A stretch of 64,000 bases of DNA from Sphingobacterium tabacisoli (GCF_017908035.1 NZ_JAEQMU010000005.1:62001-126000); one strand, 5' to 3'. Shown: positions 7,974 to 17,448, counted from the first letter of the stretch. Made by a program: numbers and translations. Notes: a model not told the origin generated them from the letters alone.

Positions 7974-8789
7974 ATGCAAAATCTGCAAAAACTAGTCGAA
8001 GAAGCTTGGGAAGAAAGACATCTTTTAGAATTCAAAGAATATTTTGAGGCGATACAAACCGTTATCATGAAATTAGATAATGGAGAACTACGCGTAGCAG
8101 AACCCGTAGGCGATCGCTGGCATGTAAATGACTGGATAAAGAAAGCGGTTATATTATATTTCCCTATACGTGAGATGCAAGAGATTGACAACAAGCCTTT
8201 CGTCTACCACGATAAAATGAAATTGAAAACGAACTACAAGGAGCTTGGTGTACGTGTGGTTCCTGGTGCTTCGGCACGTTATGGTGCCTATCTAGCCAAG
8301 GGTGTGATCATGATGCCTTCTTATGTCAATATAGGTGCTTACGTCGGCGAAGGTACAATGGTAGATACATGGGCGACAGTAGGCTCCTGCGCACAAATTG
8401 GAAAACATGTCCATCTTTCAGGTGGTGTAGGTATTGGAGGCGTATTAGAACCCGTACAAGCCGCTCCAGTAATCATTGAAGACAACGTATTTGTCGGGTC
8501 ACGCGTCATTGTGGTAGAAGGCGTACATGTCGAGTCGGAAGCCGTATTAGGTGCCAATGTGGTATTGACCGCTTCGACAAAGATTATCGACGTATCCGGA
8601 GCAGAGCCCATTGAATACAAAGGCCGTGTGCCTGCTCGCTCGGTTGTTATTCCTGGTACATACACCAAAAAATTTCCTGCAGGAGAATACCAAGTGCCTT
8701 GTGCACTGATTATTGGAAAGCGTAAAGATTCAACCGATAAGAAAACTTCCTTAAATGATGCGCTCCGTGATCATAACGTAGCCGTTTAA
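7974..8789 (+). CDS. dapD: 2,3,4,5-tetrahydropyridine-2,6-dicarboxylate N-succinyltransferase
   Basis: This 271-residue cytoplasmic enzyme transfers succinyl from succinyl-CoA to tetrahydrodipicolinate in the lysine/diaminopimelate pathway. The N-terminal helical domain (residues 1-95) is followed by a left-handed beta-helix of hexapeptide repeats (VNIGAYVGEGTMVDTWATVGSCAQIGKHVHLSGGVGIGGVLEP). The C-terminal lid has VPARSVVIPGTYTKKFPAGEYQVPCALIIGKR. The conserved acidic and Gly residues of the family are in place and the length is typical. The tsaC-like gene follows 19 bp later, so the two may share a transcript. Confidence 0.96.
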   Translation: MQNLQKLVEEAWEERHLLEFKEYFEAIQTVIMKLDNGELRVAEPVGDRWHVNDWIKKAVILYFPIREMQEIDNKPFVYHDKMKLKTNYKELGVRVVPGASARYGAYLAKGVIMMPSYVNIGAYVGEGTMVDTWATVGSCAQIGKHVHLSGGVGIGGVLEPVQAAPVIIEDNVFVGSRVIVVEGVHVESEAVLGANVVLTASTKIIDVSGAEPIEYKGRVPARSVVIPGTYTKKFPAGEYQVPCALIIGKRKDSTDKKTSLNDALRDHNVAV

Positions 8790-8808
8790 CGCTGGATAGA
8801 CCATACAA

Positions 8809-9390
8809 ATGCATAGACCATTCGTCGATAAAGAAGATTTAAATCAGGCACTCGAAACATTGAAAAATGGAGGCCTGATTTTATACCCCACAGATACCAT
8901 CTGGGGAATTGGCTGTGATGCCACCAACCCCGAAGCTATAGAAAAGGTATTCGCCCTAAAAGGAAGAGATAAAAGCAAAAGCATGCTGATTCTCCTCCAT
9001 AGCGACAATCAGTTAGCGAGCTATGTCCGCGAAATCCCAGAAGTAGCTTATCAATTGATTGAATCCTACGATAGACCCATTACAATTGTTTATTCTGGAG
9101 CCAAAAATCTAGCAGAAAATGCAATCGCAGAGGATGGAAGTATCGGTATACGAGTCGTATCCCACCCCTTCTGCCAACAACTCTTGCAACGCTTCAAAAA
9201 ACCAATTATCTCTACATCAGCAAATCTAAGCGGACAGCCCTCAGCACAGACCTTTGACCAAATAGACGAATTAATCAAGGAAAAGGTAGATTATATCGTT
9301 AAATTTGGACAAGATGAAGACAGCCCAGGCACACCTTCTATTATTATGAAGTTGGATCCTAGCGGCAAATTTGAATTCTTACGTAAATAA
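8809..9390 (+). CDS. tsaC: L-threonylcarbamoyladenylate synthase (TsaC/Sua5/YciO family)
   Basis: This 193-residue YrdC-domain protein is expected to make threonylcarbamoyl-AMP from threonine, bicarbonate and ATP for the t6A37 tRNA modification. Diagnostic segments are GGLILYPTDTIWGIGCDATN (nucleotide site), VFALKGRDKSKSMLILL (KxR/SxN-type motif) and PIISTSANLSGQPSA (STSAN motif). There is no Sua5 C-terminal domain, so this is the short TsaC form. The related YciO subfamily cannot be excluded without alignment. It sits 19 bp after dapD and 4 bp before the DUF4920 gene, suggesting co-transcription. Confidence 0.9.
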   Translation: MHRPFVDKEDLNQALETLKNGGLILYPTDTIWGIGCDATNPEAIEKVFALKGRDKSKSMLILLHSDNQLASYVREIPEVAYQLIESYDRPITIVYSGAKNLAENAIAEDGSIGIRVVSHPFCQQLLQRFKKPIISTSANLSGQPSAQTFDQIDELIKEKVDYIVKFGQDEDSPGTPSIIMKLDPSGKFEFLRK

Positions 9391-9394
9391 TATC

Positions 9395-9799
9395 ATGATG
9401 AAAAAAATAGTAGCCCTTAGTATTGCTCTTTTTACATTGACGACCCTAAGTTTCGCCCAACAAAAAGAAGTTAAACCTTCTACTCCAGGCGTTACCTACG
9501 GTAAAAGCATTAACCAGAATAATGCCATTAGCACAGAAGCATTGCAAAACAAACTGCTTAGATCCGACACCTTCACTGGAAAAATAAAAGGAGAAGTTAC
9601 CCAAGTCTGTAAAATGAGCGGATGTTACCTGATGCTAGGCCTTGTTGGCGACAATGCAATAACGGTAAGATTTAAAGAGGGAGCTTTCACAGTACCTGCT
9701 GATCTAAATGGGAAAACTGTTATTCTGGAAGGGAAAGTAACCAAAAAGAGTGCAGACAGTATTAACATGATAGCTGATGGTATATTGGTTATCAAATAA
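9395..9799 (+). CDS. DUF4920 family secreted protein
   Basis: This is an exported protein of about 134 residues. A Sec signal peptide (KKIVALSIALFTLTTLSFAQQ) precedes a small beta-rich domain of the OB type. It contains KIKGEVTQVCKMSGCYLMLGL, in which the paired cysteines (CKMSGC) are the hallmark of DUF4920 and could bind a metal or form a disulfide. It ends with a strand pair (GKTVILEGKVTKKSAD). The function of the family is not established. Tandem ATGs at 9395 and 9398 are both possible starts; an upstream in-frame start at 9371 inside tsaC would spoil the signal peptide. Confidence 0.82.
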   Translation: MMKKIVALSIALFTLTTLSFAQQKEVKPSTPGVTYGKSINQNNAISTEALQNKLLRSDTFTGKIKGEVTQVCKMSGCYLMLGLVGDNAITVRFKEGAFTVPADLNGKTVILEGKVTKKSADSINMIADGILVIK

Positions 9800-9819
9800 T
9801 ACTCTTGTTAAATAAATCC

Positions 9820-9850
9820 AAGGCTGTAACAGCACAACTGTTACAGCCTT
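9820..9850 (+). terminator. Hairpin terminator after the dapD-tsaC-DUF4920 unit
   Basis: A perfect 13-bp stem (AAGGCTGTAACAG/CTGTTACAGCCTT) with a 5-nt loop is followed by a weak AT-rich tail rather than a long T-run. Confidence 0.7.
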
Positions 9851-9866
9851 ATTATATTCCAATACT

Positions 9867-10712
9867 ATGCATGGCCTAAAAACAGCCTCCTGCCAAAGCA
9901 TTAATCTAAAGGGAAAGTTAGAGACATTCGAGAAGCCACAGATTATGGGTATTCTCAATGTAACCCCCGATTCTTTTTTTGACGGAGGCCAACATAATAC
10001 ACTAAATGCGGCATCGGTAAAAGCAACCCAGCTCATAACGCAGGGCGCAGACATAATCGATATAGGAGCTTACTCATCTAGACCAGGCGCCCCACTGATC
10101 TCTATTCAAGAAGAGATAGATCGCGCACTGCCAATCATTGAATACCTCGCTACCAATTATCCAGATACTATTCTATCTATAGACACATTTCGCGCTGATG
10201 TAGCGCATGCTGCGATCCAGGCAGGTGCACATATTATCAATGATATATCCGGCGGAAACCTGGATGATAACATGTTTGATACGGTCGCAAAACTACAGGT
10301 TCCATATATCCTGATGCACATGCGTGGCACTCCGGAGACGATGCAACAACTTACAGACTATGATGACATCGTTGAAGACATTGCCGTTTATTTTGGCCAA
10401 CGTATCGCCCAATTAAGATCACTCGGTGTGAAGGATATTATCCTAGACCCAGGTTTTGGCTTTTCAAAAACAATCGCTCAAAACTATGAACTATTGCACC
10501 GTATCGGTGAATTGCATTACATGGGCCTACCGCTACTCGGCGGAATTTCTAGAAAATCAATGATCTATAAGAAACTAGAAATTACCCCTCAAGAATCTCT
10601 CTCTGCGACCACCGCACTAAATATTATTTTACTACAGCATGGAGTACAACTATTACGCGTGCACGATGTCCTTGAGGCAAAACAACTGATCCAATTATTT
10701 TACACCCCCTAG
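9867..10712 (+). CDS. folP: Dihydropteroate synthase
   Basis: This 281-residue TIM-barrel enzyme joins p-aminobenzoate to dihydropterin pyrophosphate in folate synthesis and is the sulfonamide target. The signatures are clear: MGILNVTPDSFFDGGQ near residue 27, ADIIDIGAYSSRPGA, DTFRADVAHAAIQAGAHIINDISGG, DPGFGFSKT and GISRKSM. Length is normal. Its TAG stop ends 2 bp before the TTG start of the brnQ-like gene, so the two are translationally close and probably co-transcribed. Confidence 0.96.
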   Translation: MHGLKTASCQSINLKGKLETFEKPQIMGILNVTPDSFFDGGQHNTLNAASVKATQLITQGADIIDIGAYSSRPGAPLISIQEEIDRALPIIEYLATNYPDTILSIDTFRADVAHAAIQAGAHIINDISGGNLDDNMFDTVAKLQVPYILMHMRGTPETMQQLTDYDDIVEDIAVYFGQRIAQLRSLGVKDIILDPGFGFSKTIAQNYELLHRIGELHYMGLPLLGGISRKSMIYKKLEITPQESLSATTALNIILLQHGVQLLRVHDVLEAKQLIQLFYTP

Positions 10713-10714
10713 AT

Positions 10715-12022
10715 TTGAAGAAATACAAAGATATACTAACCATTGGTTTCGCACTATTTGCAATGTTTTTTGGAGCAGGCAATTTGTTGCTTCCTCCATT
10801 TATCGGTCTACAGATAGGATCGCACATTGCAATAACTATTCTGGCATTTGGGCTCACAGGTATCGTACTGCCATTTTTTGGTATTCTTTCTATTGTACAA
10901 TCCGGCAATTCATTTCATGATTTGGGAAACCGGATTCATCCCAAACTTGCACCAATATTAGGATCTATAATCATGTTATGTATCGGTCCCTTGATTGCTA
11001 TCCCACGGACTGCTGCTACTACACATGAAATAGCGATTCTCCCTTCCTTTCCAGACTTCAACCCAGCATGGTCATCCATCTTATTTTTTGTTGCGACCTG
11101 GGCCCTCACTATTGTTCCCTCAAAAGTTGTCGACATCATTGGTAACTTTTTCACGCCCTTATTGCTATTACTTCTCTTAGCACTCATCATACTAGGCATA
11201 GTACACCCTCAGGCAGATTACTCCTTATCCTCCCTTAATTCTTTAGAATCTTTTTCTTTAGGATTTACTGAAGGCTACCAAACACTCGACGTATTTGCTT
11301 CGGTCATCTTCGCTGGGATTATCATCAACGCGGCAAAATCGAAGGGTTATACAACCATAAAAGAAAAAAACAAAGTAGTAATTACCTCAGGAATTGTATC
11401 CGCTTCCTGCCTGTTCCTTATTTATGGCGGACTAGTTTATTTAGGAGCTACATCAGGCGTCACCAATATGGAAATTCCACGCTCTTCGCTACTTATACAG
11501 ATAGCACAGCAAATTCTGGGTAAATATGGAATGTTGGGAATCGCTCTAAGCATTGGCTTAGCCTGTCTGACCACAGCTATAGCGGTAACCTCAGCTGTAG
11601 GAACTTTTTTCTCTGAACTAAGCGGCGATCGGCTGAGTTACAAACTTATTGTCACTGTATGCTGTATACTCTCCGCAGCATTTGCGGTGAAAGGAGTCGA
11701 CAGTATTATTCAATTTGCCTATCCTCCTTTAGCTTTTGCCTATCCCATTGTTATTACTCTTGTGCTATATATTGTACTATTCGGTCGCTTTATCAAAGTT
11801 AAAGCCCCTTATATTGGTGCGTTACTAGCTTCAACCGCGATAGCAACGTTAAGTCTCGGCAAGGTTCTCGGTCTCTGGTCTACTGAATTTTTGACTATAT
11901 GGAATAAAATTCCTTTTTTCGACATCGACCTTGGTTGGGTCCTACCTTCTGTAATCGGTTTTTTAGTCGGATATATTATTAGTTTAACAACTTCAAAACA
12001 AAACACCCCTAGCAAAAGCTAA
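10715..12022 (+). CDS. brnQ: Branched-chain amino acid transport carrier (BrnQ/LIVCS family)
   Basis: This 435-residue inner-membrane protein has about 12 hydrophobic segments and is expected to import Leu/Ile/Val with a cation. The N-terminus LTIGFALFAMFFGAGNLLLPPFIG is the BrnQ signature. It starts with TTG, 2 bp after the folP stop. The next in-frame ATG lies inside the first signature segment, so TTG is the only sensible start. The stop codon lies inside the stem of the following terminator. Confidence 0.93.
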   Translation: MKKYKDILTIGFALFAMFFGAGNLLLPPFIGLQIGSHIAITILAFGLTGIVLPFFGILSIVQSGNSFHDLGNRIHPKLAPILGSIIMLCIGPLIAIPRTAATTHEIAILPSFPDFNPAWSSILFFVATWALTIVPSKVVDIIGNFFTPLLLLLLLALIILGIVHPQADYSLSSLNSLESFSLGFTEGYQTLDVFASVIFAGIIINAAKSKGYTTIKEKNKVVITSGIVSASCLFLIYGGLVYLGATSGVTNMEIPRSSLLIQIAQQILGKYGMLGIALSIGLACLTTAIAVTSAVGTFFSELSGDRLSYKLIVTVCCILSAAFAVKGVDSIIQFAYPPLAFAYPIVITLVLYIVLFGRFIKVKAPYIGALLASTAIATLSLGKVLGLWSTEFLTIWNKIPFFDIDLGWVLPSVIGFLVGYIISLTTSKQNTPSKS

Positions 12023-12032
12023 GGGTGTTTTT
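12001..12032 (+). terminator. Terminator overlapping the brnQ stop codon
   Basis: AAACACCCCTAGC pairs with GCTAAGGGTGTTT (one mismatch) around an AAAA loop, and T residues follow. The TAA of brnQ (12020-12022) lies in the right arm. Confidence 0.8.
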
Positions 12033-12055
12033 AATAATATTCTAAATGCTATTTC

Positions 12056-14125
12056 TTAACGGACTACGCTTCCATTTGTAATCGCAGTCTGTGGATTTAC
12101 AAAATCTAATCTTCCGTCTGCATCTTCAGCCATCAATATCATACCTTGCGATTGAATACCTTTGATTTCACGAGGTTCTAGGTTCACCAAAATAGAAACC
12201 TGTCTACCGATAATATCCTCCGGAGCAAAAAACTCTGCAATCCCAGAAACAACAGTACGCTGATCAATACCTGTATCTATCTTTAGTTTCAACAATTTCT
12301 TTGTCTTAGCAACCTTCTCCGCTTCTAAAATAGTTCCAACACGGATATCTAACTTCATGAAATCGTCAAAGCTGATATTCGCTTTTGCGGGAGCCACCTG
12401 AGTTGCTGCTTTCACATTGTTCGCTTTAGCCGCAGCCAGTTTTTCCAATTGAAACTCCACTTGTTCGTCGGTTATTTTATCAAACAGAAGCTGTGCTTCG
12501 CCCAATACATGCCCCTCAGTGATCAGGTTAGCTGTTCCAGCTTTTTCCCATCCCTGTACCGGAACCTGCAACATATCAAACAATCTACCTGCTGTTTTAG
12601 GTAAGAATGGCTGTGCTAAAATAGCTAAGTTAGCGACGATCTGAGTAGCCACATTAAGAACTGTCTTAACACGCTCCTCGTCGGTCTTAATAACCTTCCA
12701 AGGCTCTTCGTCCGCCAAATATTTATTACCCAAACGGGCAGCATTCATAAAGTGACTTAATGCCTCTCTAAATCTATAATTCGATATAGACTGCTCAATC
12801 AAAGCTGGGTATTTAGCCAATTCATCAAATACTGCCGTATCAATAGTATTATAATCTGATCCTTTCAGTACCTTGCCCTCAAAATATTTGTGAGAGAGTA
12901 CCATCACCCGATTCACAAAGTTACCTAATATCGCAACAAGCTCATTATTTACGCGTGCCTGAAAATCTTTCCATGTAAACTCGCTATCCGATGTTTCTGG
13001 AAGAATTGATGTCAACACATAACGTAGCTCATCTTGTTTACCTGGAAATTCTTCCAAATATTCGTGTAGCCAAACCGCATGATTACGCGAAGTCGACAGC
13101 TTATCGCCCTCCAAGTTCAAAAACTCGTTTGCCGGCACATTATCTGGCAGGATGTAATCTCCATGCGCATGTAGAATAGCAGGAAAGATAATACAGTGAA
13201 ACACAATATTATCTTTACCGATAAAATGTATCAACGACGAATCATCCTCCGGATTATGCTGTTTTTTCCAATAATCTTCCCAATTCTTACCCTGATCCAA
13301 AGCCCATTGCTTTGTAGCTGATATGTACCCAATAGGCGCATCCAACCATACATACAGTTTTTTGCCTTCAGCTTCTTTCAGAGGGACATCAACTCCCCAG
13401 TCCAGATCGCGCGTCATCGACCGTGGCTGCAAGCCCGACTTTAACCAAGATTGGCACTGCCCGAATACATTCGATTTCAGCTCCGCCTTCTTTCCTTCGA
13501 TCAACCACTCTTCCAACCAAGGTTGGTATTTGTCCAATGGAAGATACCAATGCTTCGTCTCCTTCAGAATTGGAGTTTTACCGCTCAATGTAGATTTTGG
13601 ATTGATCAAGTCTGTTGGGCTCAATGATGTACCACATTTCTCGCATTGGTCACCATAAGCGCCTTCACTCTGACAGTGCGGACAAGTTCCCGTGATATAA
13701 CGATCCGCCAGAAACTGCTGGAACTCCTCATCATAATATTGTTCTGAGAACTTCTCTATAAATTCTCCTTTTTCGTAAAGATTAAGGAAAAACTCCTGCG
13801 ATAATTCGTGATGGATCGGCTCTGATGTACGGTGATAGATATCAAAAGAGATCCCAAAATCTTCGAAGGATTCTTTAATCTGCTTATTATACTTATCAAT
13901 AATTTCCCGAGGTGTGACTCCTTCTTTTTTTGCTTTGATGGTAATAGCTGCCCCATGCTCATCCGAGCCACAGACATACACGACATCCTTATTATTCAGA
14001 CGTAGAAAGCGTACAAAAATATCACCGGGAATATAAGCTCCAGCCAAGTGACCTATATGCAAAGGACCATTTGCATAAGGAAGTGCGGAGGTAATGGTAT
14101 AACGTTTTTTAGATAAATTGCTCAA
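12056..14125 (-). CDS. metG: Methionine--tRNA ligase
   Basis: This 689-residue class I aminoacyl-tRNA synthetase has SALPYANGPLHIGHLAGAY (HIGH motif) at about residues 13-31. A zinc knuckle, CPHCQ...CEKCG, is near 145-163. The KMSKS loop is present as DKLSTS, the usual variant. A C-terminal EMAP/tRNA-binding domain (DFMKLDIRVGTILEAEKVAKTKKLLKLKIDTG, about residues 580-689) supports dimerisation and tRNA binding. A TAnnTTTG-like element reading leftward (CAAAGATA on the + strand at 14177-14184) lies 52 bp upstream. Confidence 0.97.
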   Translation of the reverse strand: MSNLSKKRYTITSALPYANGPLHIGHLAGAYIPGDIFVRFLRLNNKDVVYVCGSDEHGAAITIKAKKEGVTPREIIDKYNKQIKESFEDFGISFDIYHRTSEPIHHELSQEFFLNLYEKGEFIEKFSEQYYDEEFQQFLADRYITGTCPHCQSEGAYGDQCEKCGTSLSPTDLINPKSTLSGKTPILKETKHWYLPLDKYQPWLEEWLIEGKKAELKSNVFGQCQSWLKSGLQPRSMTRDLDWGVDVPLKEAEGKKLYVWLDAPIGYISATKQWALDQGKNWEDYWKKQHNPEDDSSLIHFIGKDNIVFHCIIFPAILHAHGDYILPDNVPANEFLNLEGDKLSTSRNHAVWLHEYLEEFPGKQDELRYVLTSILPETSDSEFTWKDFQARVNNELVAILGNFVNRVMVLSHKYFEGKVLKGSDYNTIDTAVFDELAKYPALIEQSISNYRFREALSHFMNAARLGNKYLADEEPWKVIKTDEERVKTVLNVATQIVANLAILAQPFLPKTAGRLFDMLQVPVQGWEKAGTANLITEGHVLGEAQLLFDKITDEQVEFQLEKLAAAKANNVKAATQVAPAKANISFDDFMKLDIRVGTILEAEKVAKTKKLLKLKIDTGIDQRTVVSGIAEFFAPEDIIGRQVSILVNLEPREIKGIQSQGMILMAEDADGRLDFVNPQTAITNGSVVR

Positions 14126-14176
14126 GATATTGTATTTTTAATGGTAATACTAAAAATTAAATAGTAACATTGTTTG

Positions 14177-14184
14177 CAAAGATA
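14177..14184 (-). promoter_or_regulatory. Putative -7 element for metG
   Basis: CAAAGATA on the + strand reads TATCTTTG on the minus strand, an exact TAnnTTTG match. No good TTG is found at the expected -33 spacing, so this is only a partial promoter match. Confidence 0.45.
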
Positions 14185-14283
14185 ACTCAATTTGTGCTGA
14201 ATAAATAAAAGCCTGTTTAGATTTCTAGCAGAAAATTATATATCTTCTTTTTTTGTATGACAATGATACCGAAGAATCTGATC

Positions 14284-15186
14284 ATGAACACACCTACATA
14301 TCTTAAAAAAGGCGACAAAATCGCCATATTATGCCCTGCAGGCTATATAAAAGAGGATCTTACCCCTGCATTTGACATACTAAGGAGTTGGGGGCTTGAA
14401 CTGGAAATCTACCCCTCAACCTATGCCCAATGGAATCAATTTGCAGGAGATGATGAACTCCGTACGAAGGATCTACAGCACGCATTAGATGCAACGGATA
14501 TTAAAGCTATCATCGCTGGCCGTGGCGGTTATGGTTCCGTACGTCTGATAGACCGATTAGACTTTTCCACCTTCAAACAAAGCCCTAAATGGTTCGTCGG
14601 ATTCAGTGATATCACCGTAATACTCAGCCATATTCAAAGGCAACTGAAAACTGCCAGTATTCACGGACAGATGGTAAAATCATTCCTGGATGCCAGTGCA
14701 GAATCTTTAGCGACACTAAAGGCAGCACTCTTCGGAGAGAACAAAGACCTGCAGTATACATTCTCTTCATTCGCTCAGCGTGAGGGCCAAGCCCGAGGAA
14801 TACTTACAGGAGGTAATCTAGCTATTTTACATAGTATTCTGGCTTCCGATTCCGATGTCAACTACGATGGAAAGATTCTCTTTATCGAAGATGTTGGCGA
14901 GTCCTATTACAATGTCGATCGTATGTTGTGGGCACTCAAACGCGCGAAAAAACTAGATAAGCTCAAAGGACTTATCGTTGGAGGATTCACTGGAATGAAA
15001 GACTCTGACCCTTCCTTTGGACAGACGGTTGAAGAAATCATAATGGATAAAGTCCAAGAATATGACTATCCGGTAGCTTTTGGTTGTCCAGCAGGACATA
15101 TAGAAGACAATAGAGCATTAGTCTTTGGTGAAGAAATAGAACTCCACGTTACAGCAGAAAATATTTCCATAACTTACATTAAATAG
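14284..15186 (+). CDS. LD-carboxypeptidase (peptidase family S66)
   Basis: This protein of about 300 residues resembles LdcA, the cytoplasmic enzyme that removes the terminal D-Ala from recycled tetrapeptide muropeptides. Family features are LKKGDKIAILCPAG at the N-terminus, IAGRGGYGSVRLIDRLDF, the nucleophile motif GFSDIT (Ser), the Glu of FIEDVGESYYNVDRML, and the His of CPAGHIEDNRALVFGEEIEL. Together these give the S66 Ser-Glu-His triad. An in-frame ATG at 14257 would add nine residues; 14284 matches the usual N-terminus. The DoxX gene follows 3 bp later. Confidence 0.9.
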   Translation: MNTPTYLKKGDKIAILCPAGYIKEDLTPAFDILRSWGLELEIYPSTYAQWNQFAGDDELRTKDLQHALDATDIKAIIAGRGGYGSVRLIDRLDFSTFKQSPKWFVGFSDITVILSHIQRQLKTASIHGQMVKSFLDASAESLATLKAALFGENKDLQYTFSSFAQREGQARGILTGGNLAILHSILASDSDVNYDGKILFIEDVGESYYNVDRMLWALKRAKKLDKLKGLIVGGFTGMKDSDPSFGQTVEEIIMDKVQEYDYPVAFGCPAGHIEDNRALVFGEEIELHVTAENISITYIK

Positions 15187-15189
15187 AGA

Positions 15190-15591
15190 ATGAGCAGTAC
15201 AAGCACCAAAAAAGATATAGGTTTATTAGTATTACGTACCGTCATAGGTATCTGTATGTTAGCCCTTCACGGTCTCCCTAAATTAATGGGTGGTCCAGAA
15301 ACATGGAAAAAAGTAGGGGCAGCCATGGGCAATTTAGGTATAAACTTCTTTCCCATAGGATGGGGATTCTCTGCTGCCATAGTAGAGAGCCTATGTGCGC
15401 TATTCATCGTCCTCGGACTATGGACAAGACCAAACAGCGTTCTATTGGCTTTTACTATGCTAACAGCTACAATCACTCATCTATCTCAGGGAGATGGCTT
15501 TAACACAGCTTCACATGCTATCGAATTGATGGCTGTTTTTATTGCACTAGCACTGATGGGACCGGGAAAATATAGCGTGGATAAAAGATAA
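15190..15591 (+). CDS. DoxX family membrane protein
   Basis: This 133-residue integral membrane protein has four hydrophobic segments and the DoxX pattern: LLVLRTVIGICMLALHGLPKLMGG, an amphipathic stretch, FSAAIVESLCALFIVLGLWTRP, and a final HAIELMAVFIALALMGPGKYSVD. DoxX proteins are of uncertain biochemical role; some take part in thiol/oxidative stress or quinone-linked functions. It is 3 bp downstream of the LD-carboxypeptidase gene and therefore probably in the same operon. Confidence 0.9.
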   Translation: MSSTSTKKDIGLLVLRTVIGICMLALHGLPKLMGGPETWKKVGAAMGNLGINFFPIGWGFSAAIVESLCALFIVLGLWTRPNSVLLAFTMLTATITHLSQGDGFNTASHAIELMAVFIALALMGPGKYSVDKR

Positions 15592-15641
15592 ACAAATTAA
15601 CATATTTTATCCAAATCAAGCATCACACATAACACATTTTA

Positions 15642-15804
15642 GTAAACAGGATTTACAAAATTTCAAAAGTTAGGTTTATTCATCATTAAATAAACAAGAT
15701 TTGCGTAAAAATGAACCAAATAAATGATTGATATCAGCCATTATAAGCATTTTTTGCAAAAATAAACTTTGTTTATTTTCATTTTGCTATTGTGCCTACC
15801 TTAG
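15642..15804 (+). promoter_or_regulatory. Upstream control region of pckA with inverted and direct repeats
   Basis: The 230-bp gap holds AAAATAAAC-TTT-GTTTATTTT at 15759-15779. It also holds GTAAA-N5-TTTAC at 15642-15656 and two near-copies of TAAACARGATTT (15643-15654, 15691-15702) 48 bp apart. A -7-like TACCTTAG lies at 15797-15804, but no well-spaced -33 TTG was found. The repeats may be regulator sites for gluconeogenic control; this is inference. Confidence 0.4.
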
Positions 15805-15821
15805 CTTCGTAAAACAAAATT

Positions 15822-17444
15822 ATGGTAATAATGGAGCTACGTGAATTTGGGACAAAAAGTTCTTCATTCGATTTGAATTCAATTGGGTTAAATGCAGGAA
15901 CAATACACTGGAACTTAAGCAACGAAAAGCTTACAGCTCAAACCCTAGAGCTAGGACAAGGCACATTAAATGACAAAGGTGCTCTTTGTGTGAATACAGG
16001 TAAATTTACAGGTAGATCACCTAAAGATAAATTTGTGGTTAAAGACAACCTTACCGAAAACAGTGTGGATTGGGGCGACATTAATATCGCTATTACAAAA
16101 GAGGTTTTTGATAATCTATATCAAAAAATGCGCTCTTATTTAGCTGGCAAAGAAGTCTGGGTAAGAAATTGCTATGCAGGAGCGGATCCTGACTATAGGT
16201 TAAGTGTTACTGTAATCAATACCTTACCGTGGGCCAATCTATTCTGTAGCAACCTTTTCATTAGGCCTGCAGAAGACGAGTTAACAGCATTCGAAAAAGA
16301 ATGGGTTATTCTTCAGATCCCTGAATTTGAGGCAGACCCAGCAGTAGATGGAACCAGATCGGCAAATTTTACGATTGTTAATTTCACGGAAAAAGTCATT
16401 TTAATCGGAGGAACAGCCTACACCGGTGAGATGAAAAAAGGAATTTTCTCTGTACTCAACTTTATACTTCCGCATCAGTACAACGTCCTTCCGATGCACT
16501 GTTCGGCCAATGAAGGTAAAGATGGCGATGTCTCGTTGTTTTTCGGCTTGAGCGGAACGGGTAAGACTACGCTTTCTGCGGATGCGAACAGGTCACTTAT
16601 CGGAGATGATGAGCACGGCTGGGCCGACGGATCTGTCTTCAACTTTGAAGGAGGATGCTACGCAAAGTGCATCGACTTGAGCGCAGAAAAAGAGCCTGAA
16701 ATCTATGCAGCGATTAAACCAGGTACACTATTGGAAAATATTTCTTTTTTCAAGGACAGTAATGTTGTTGACTTTGCAGACGCAAGTATCACAGAAAACA
16801 CGCGTGCTGCTTATCCTATTGATTACATTCCCAATGCAAAAGAGCCTTCTTTAGGTGGTAAACCTAAAAATATATTCTTCTTGACTTGTGATGCTTTTGG
16901 TATACTTCCTCCAATATCGAAATTAACCAAAGCGCAGGCTATGTATCACTTCATATCAGGGTATACAGCGAAAGTAGCCGGTACAGAAGTAGGCATTACA
17001 GAGCCGCAAACGACTTTTTCGGCATGTTTCGGTCGCGTATTCCTACCTTTACACCCTACAAAATACGCAGAGCTCTTAGGTGAGAAATTAGAGAAGAACC
17101 CAGACGTCAATGTATGGTTGATTAATACAGGCTGGACCGGTGGTAAATACGGCGTAGGTAAGCGCATGAACTTAAAGTATACACGAGCTATGATAAATGC
17201 GGCTATGCGTGGTGATCTAGACAATGTAGAATATGTTCCGCATGTTGTATTTGGTCTTTTAAAACCACAATCCTGCCCAGGTGTTCCAGCAGAGGTATTA
17301 AACCCTCGGACAACATGGTCAGATCCTGAAGCATATGATCAACAGGCATTAGCGCTTGCGCAACTTTTTGTCAACAACTTCAAGCAATACGAAGATGAAG
17401 CTAGTGAAGAGATTCGTTCCGCTTCTCCACGAACAGCTTTATAA
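15822..17444 (+). CDS. pckA: Phosphoenolpyruvate carboxykinase (ATP)
   Basis: This 540-residue enzyme converts oxaloacetate and ATP to phosphoenolpyruvate and CO2, the committed gluconeogenic step. Motifs seen are the substrate-binding FTGRSPKDKFVV, the nucleotide loop FFGLSGTGKTTLSAD (kinase-1a), the metal site IGDDEHGWADGSVFNFEGGCYAKCIDL (kinase-2) and TRAAYPIDYIPNA. Length is typical of the ATP-dependent family. A second in-frame ATG occurs at 15831; both starts are plausible. It stands alone with a repeat-rich upstream region and a strong terminator. Confidence 0.97.
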   Translation: MVIMELREFGTKSSSFDLNSIGLNAGTIHWNLSNEKLTAQTLELGQGTLNDKGALCVNTGKFTGRSPKDKFVVKDNLTENSVDWGDINIAITKEVFDNLYQKMRSYLAGKEVWVRNCYAGADPDYRLSVTVINTLPWANLFCSNLFIRPAEDELTAFEKEWVILQIPEFEADPAVDGTRSANFTIVNFTEKVILIGGTAYTGEMKKGIFSVLNFILPHQYNVLPMHCSANEGKDGDVSLFFGLSGTGKTTLSADANRSLIGDDEHGWADGSVFNFEGGCYAKCIDLSAEKEPEIYAAIKPGTLLENISFFKDSNVVDFADASITENTRAAYPIDYIPNAKEPSLGGKPKNIFFLTCDAFGILPPISKLTKAQAMYHFISGYTAKVAGTEVGITEPQTTFSACFGRVFLPLHPTKYAELLGEKLEKNPDVNVWLINTGWTGGKYGVGKRMNLKYTRAMINAAMRGDLDNVEYVPHVVFGLLKPQSCPGVPAEVLNPRTTWSDPEAYDQQALALAQLFVNNFKQYEDEASEEIRSASPRTAL

Positions 17445-17448
17445 TAGT

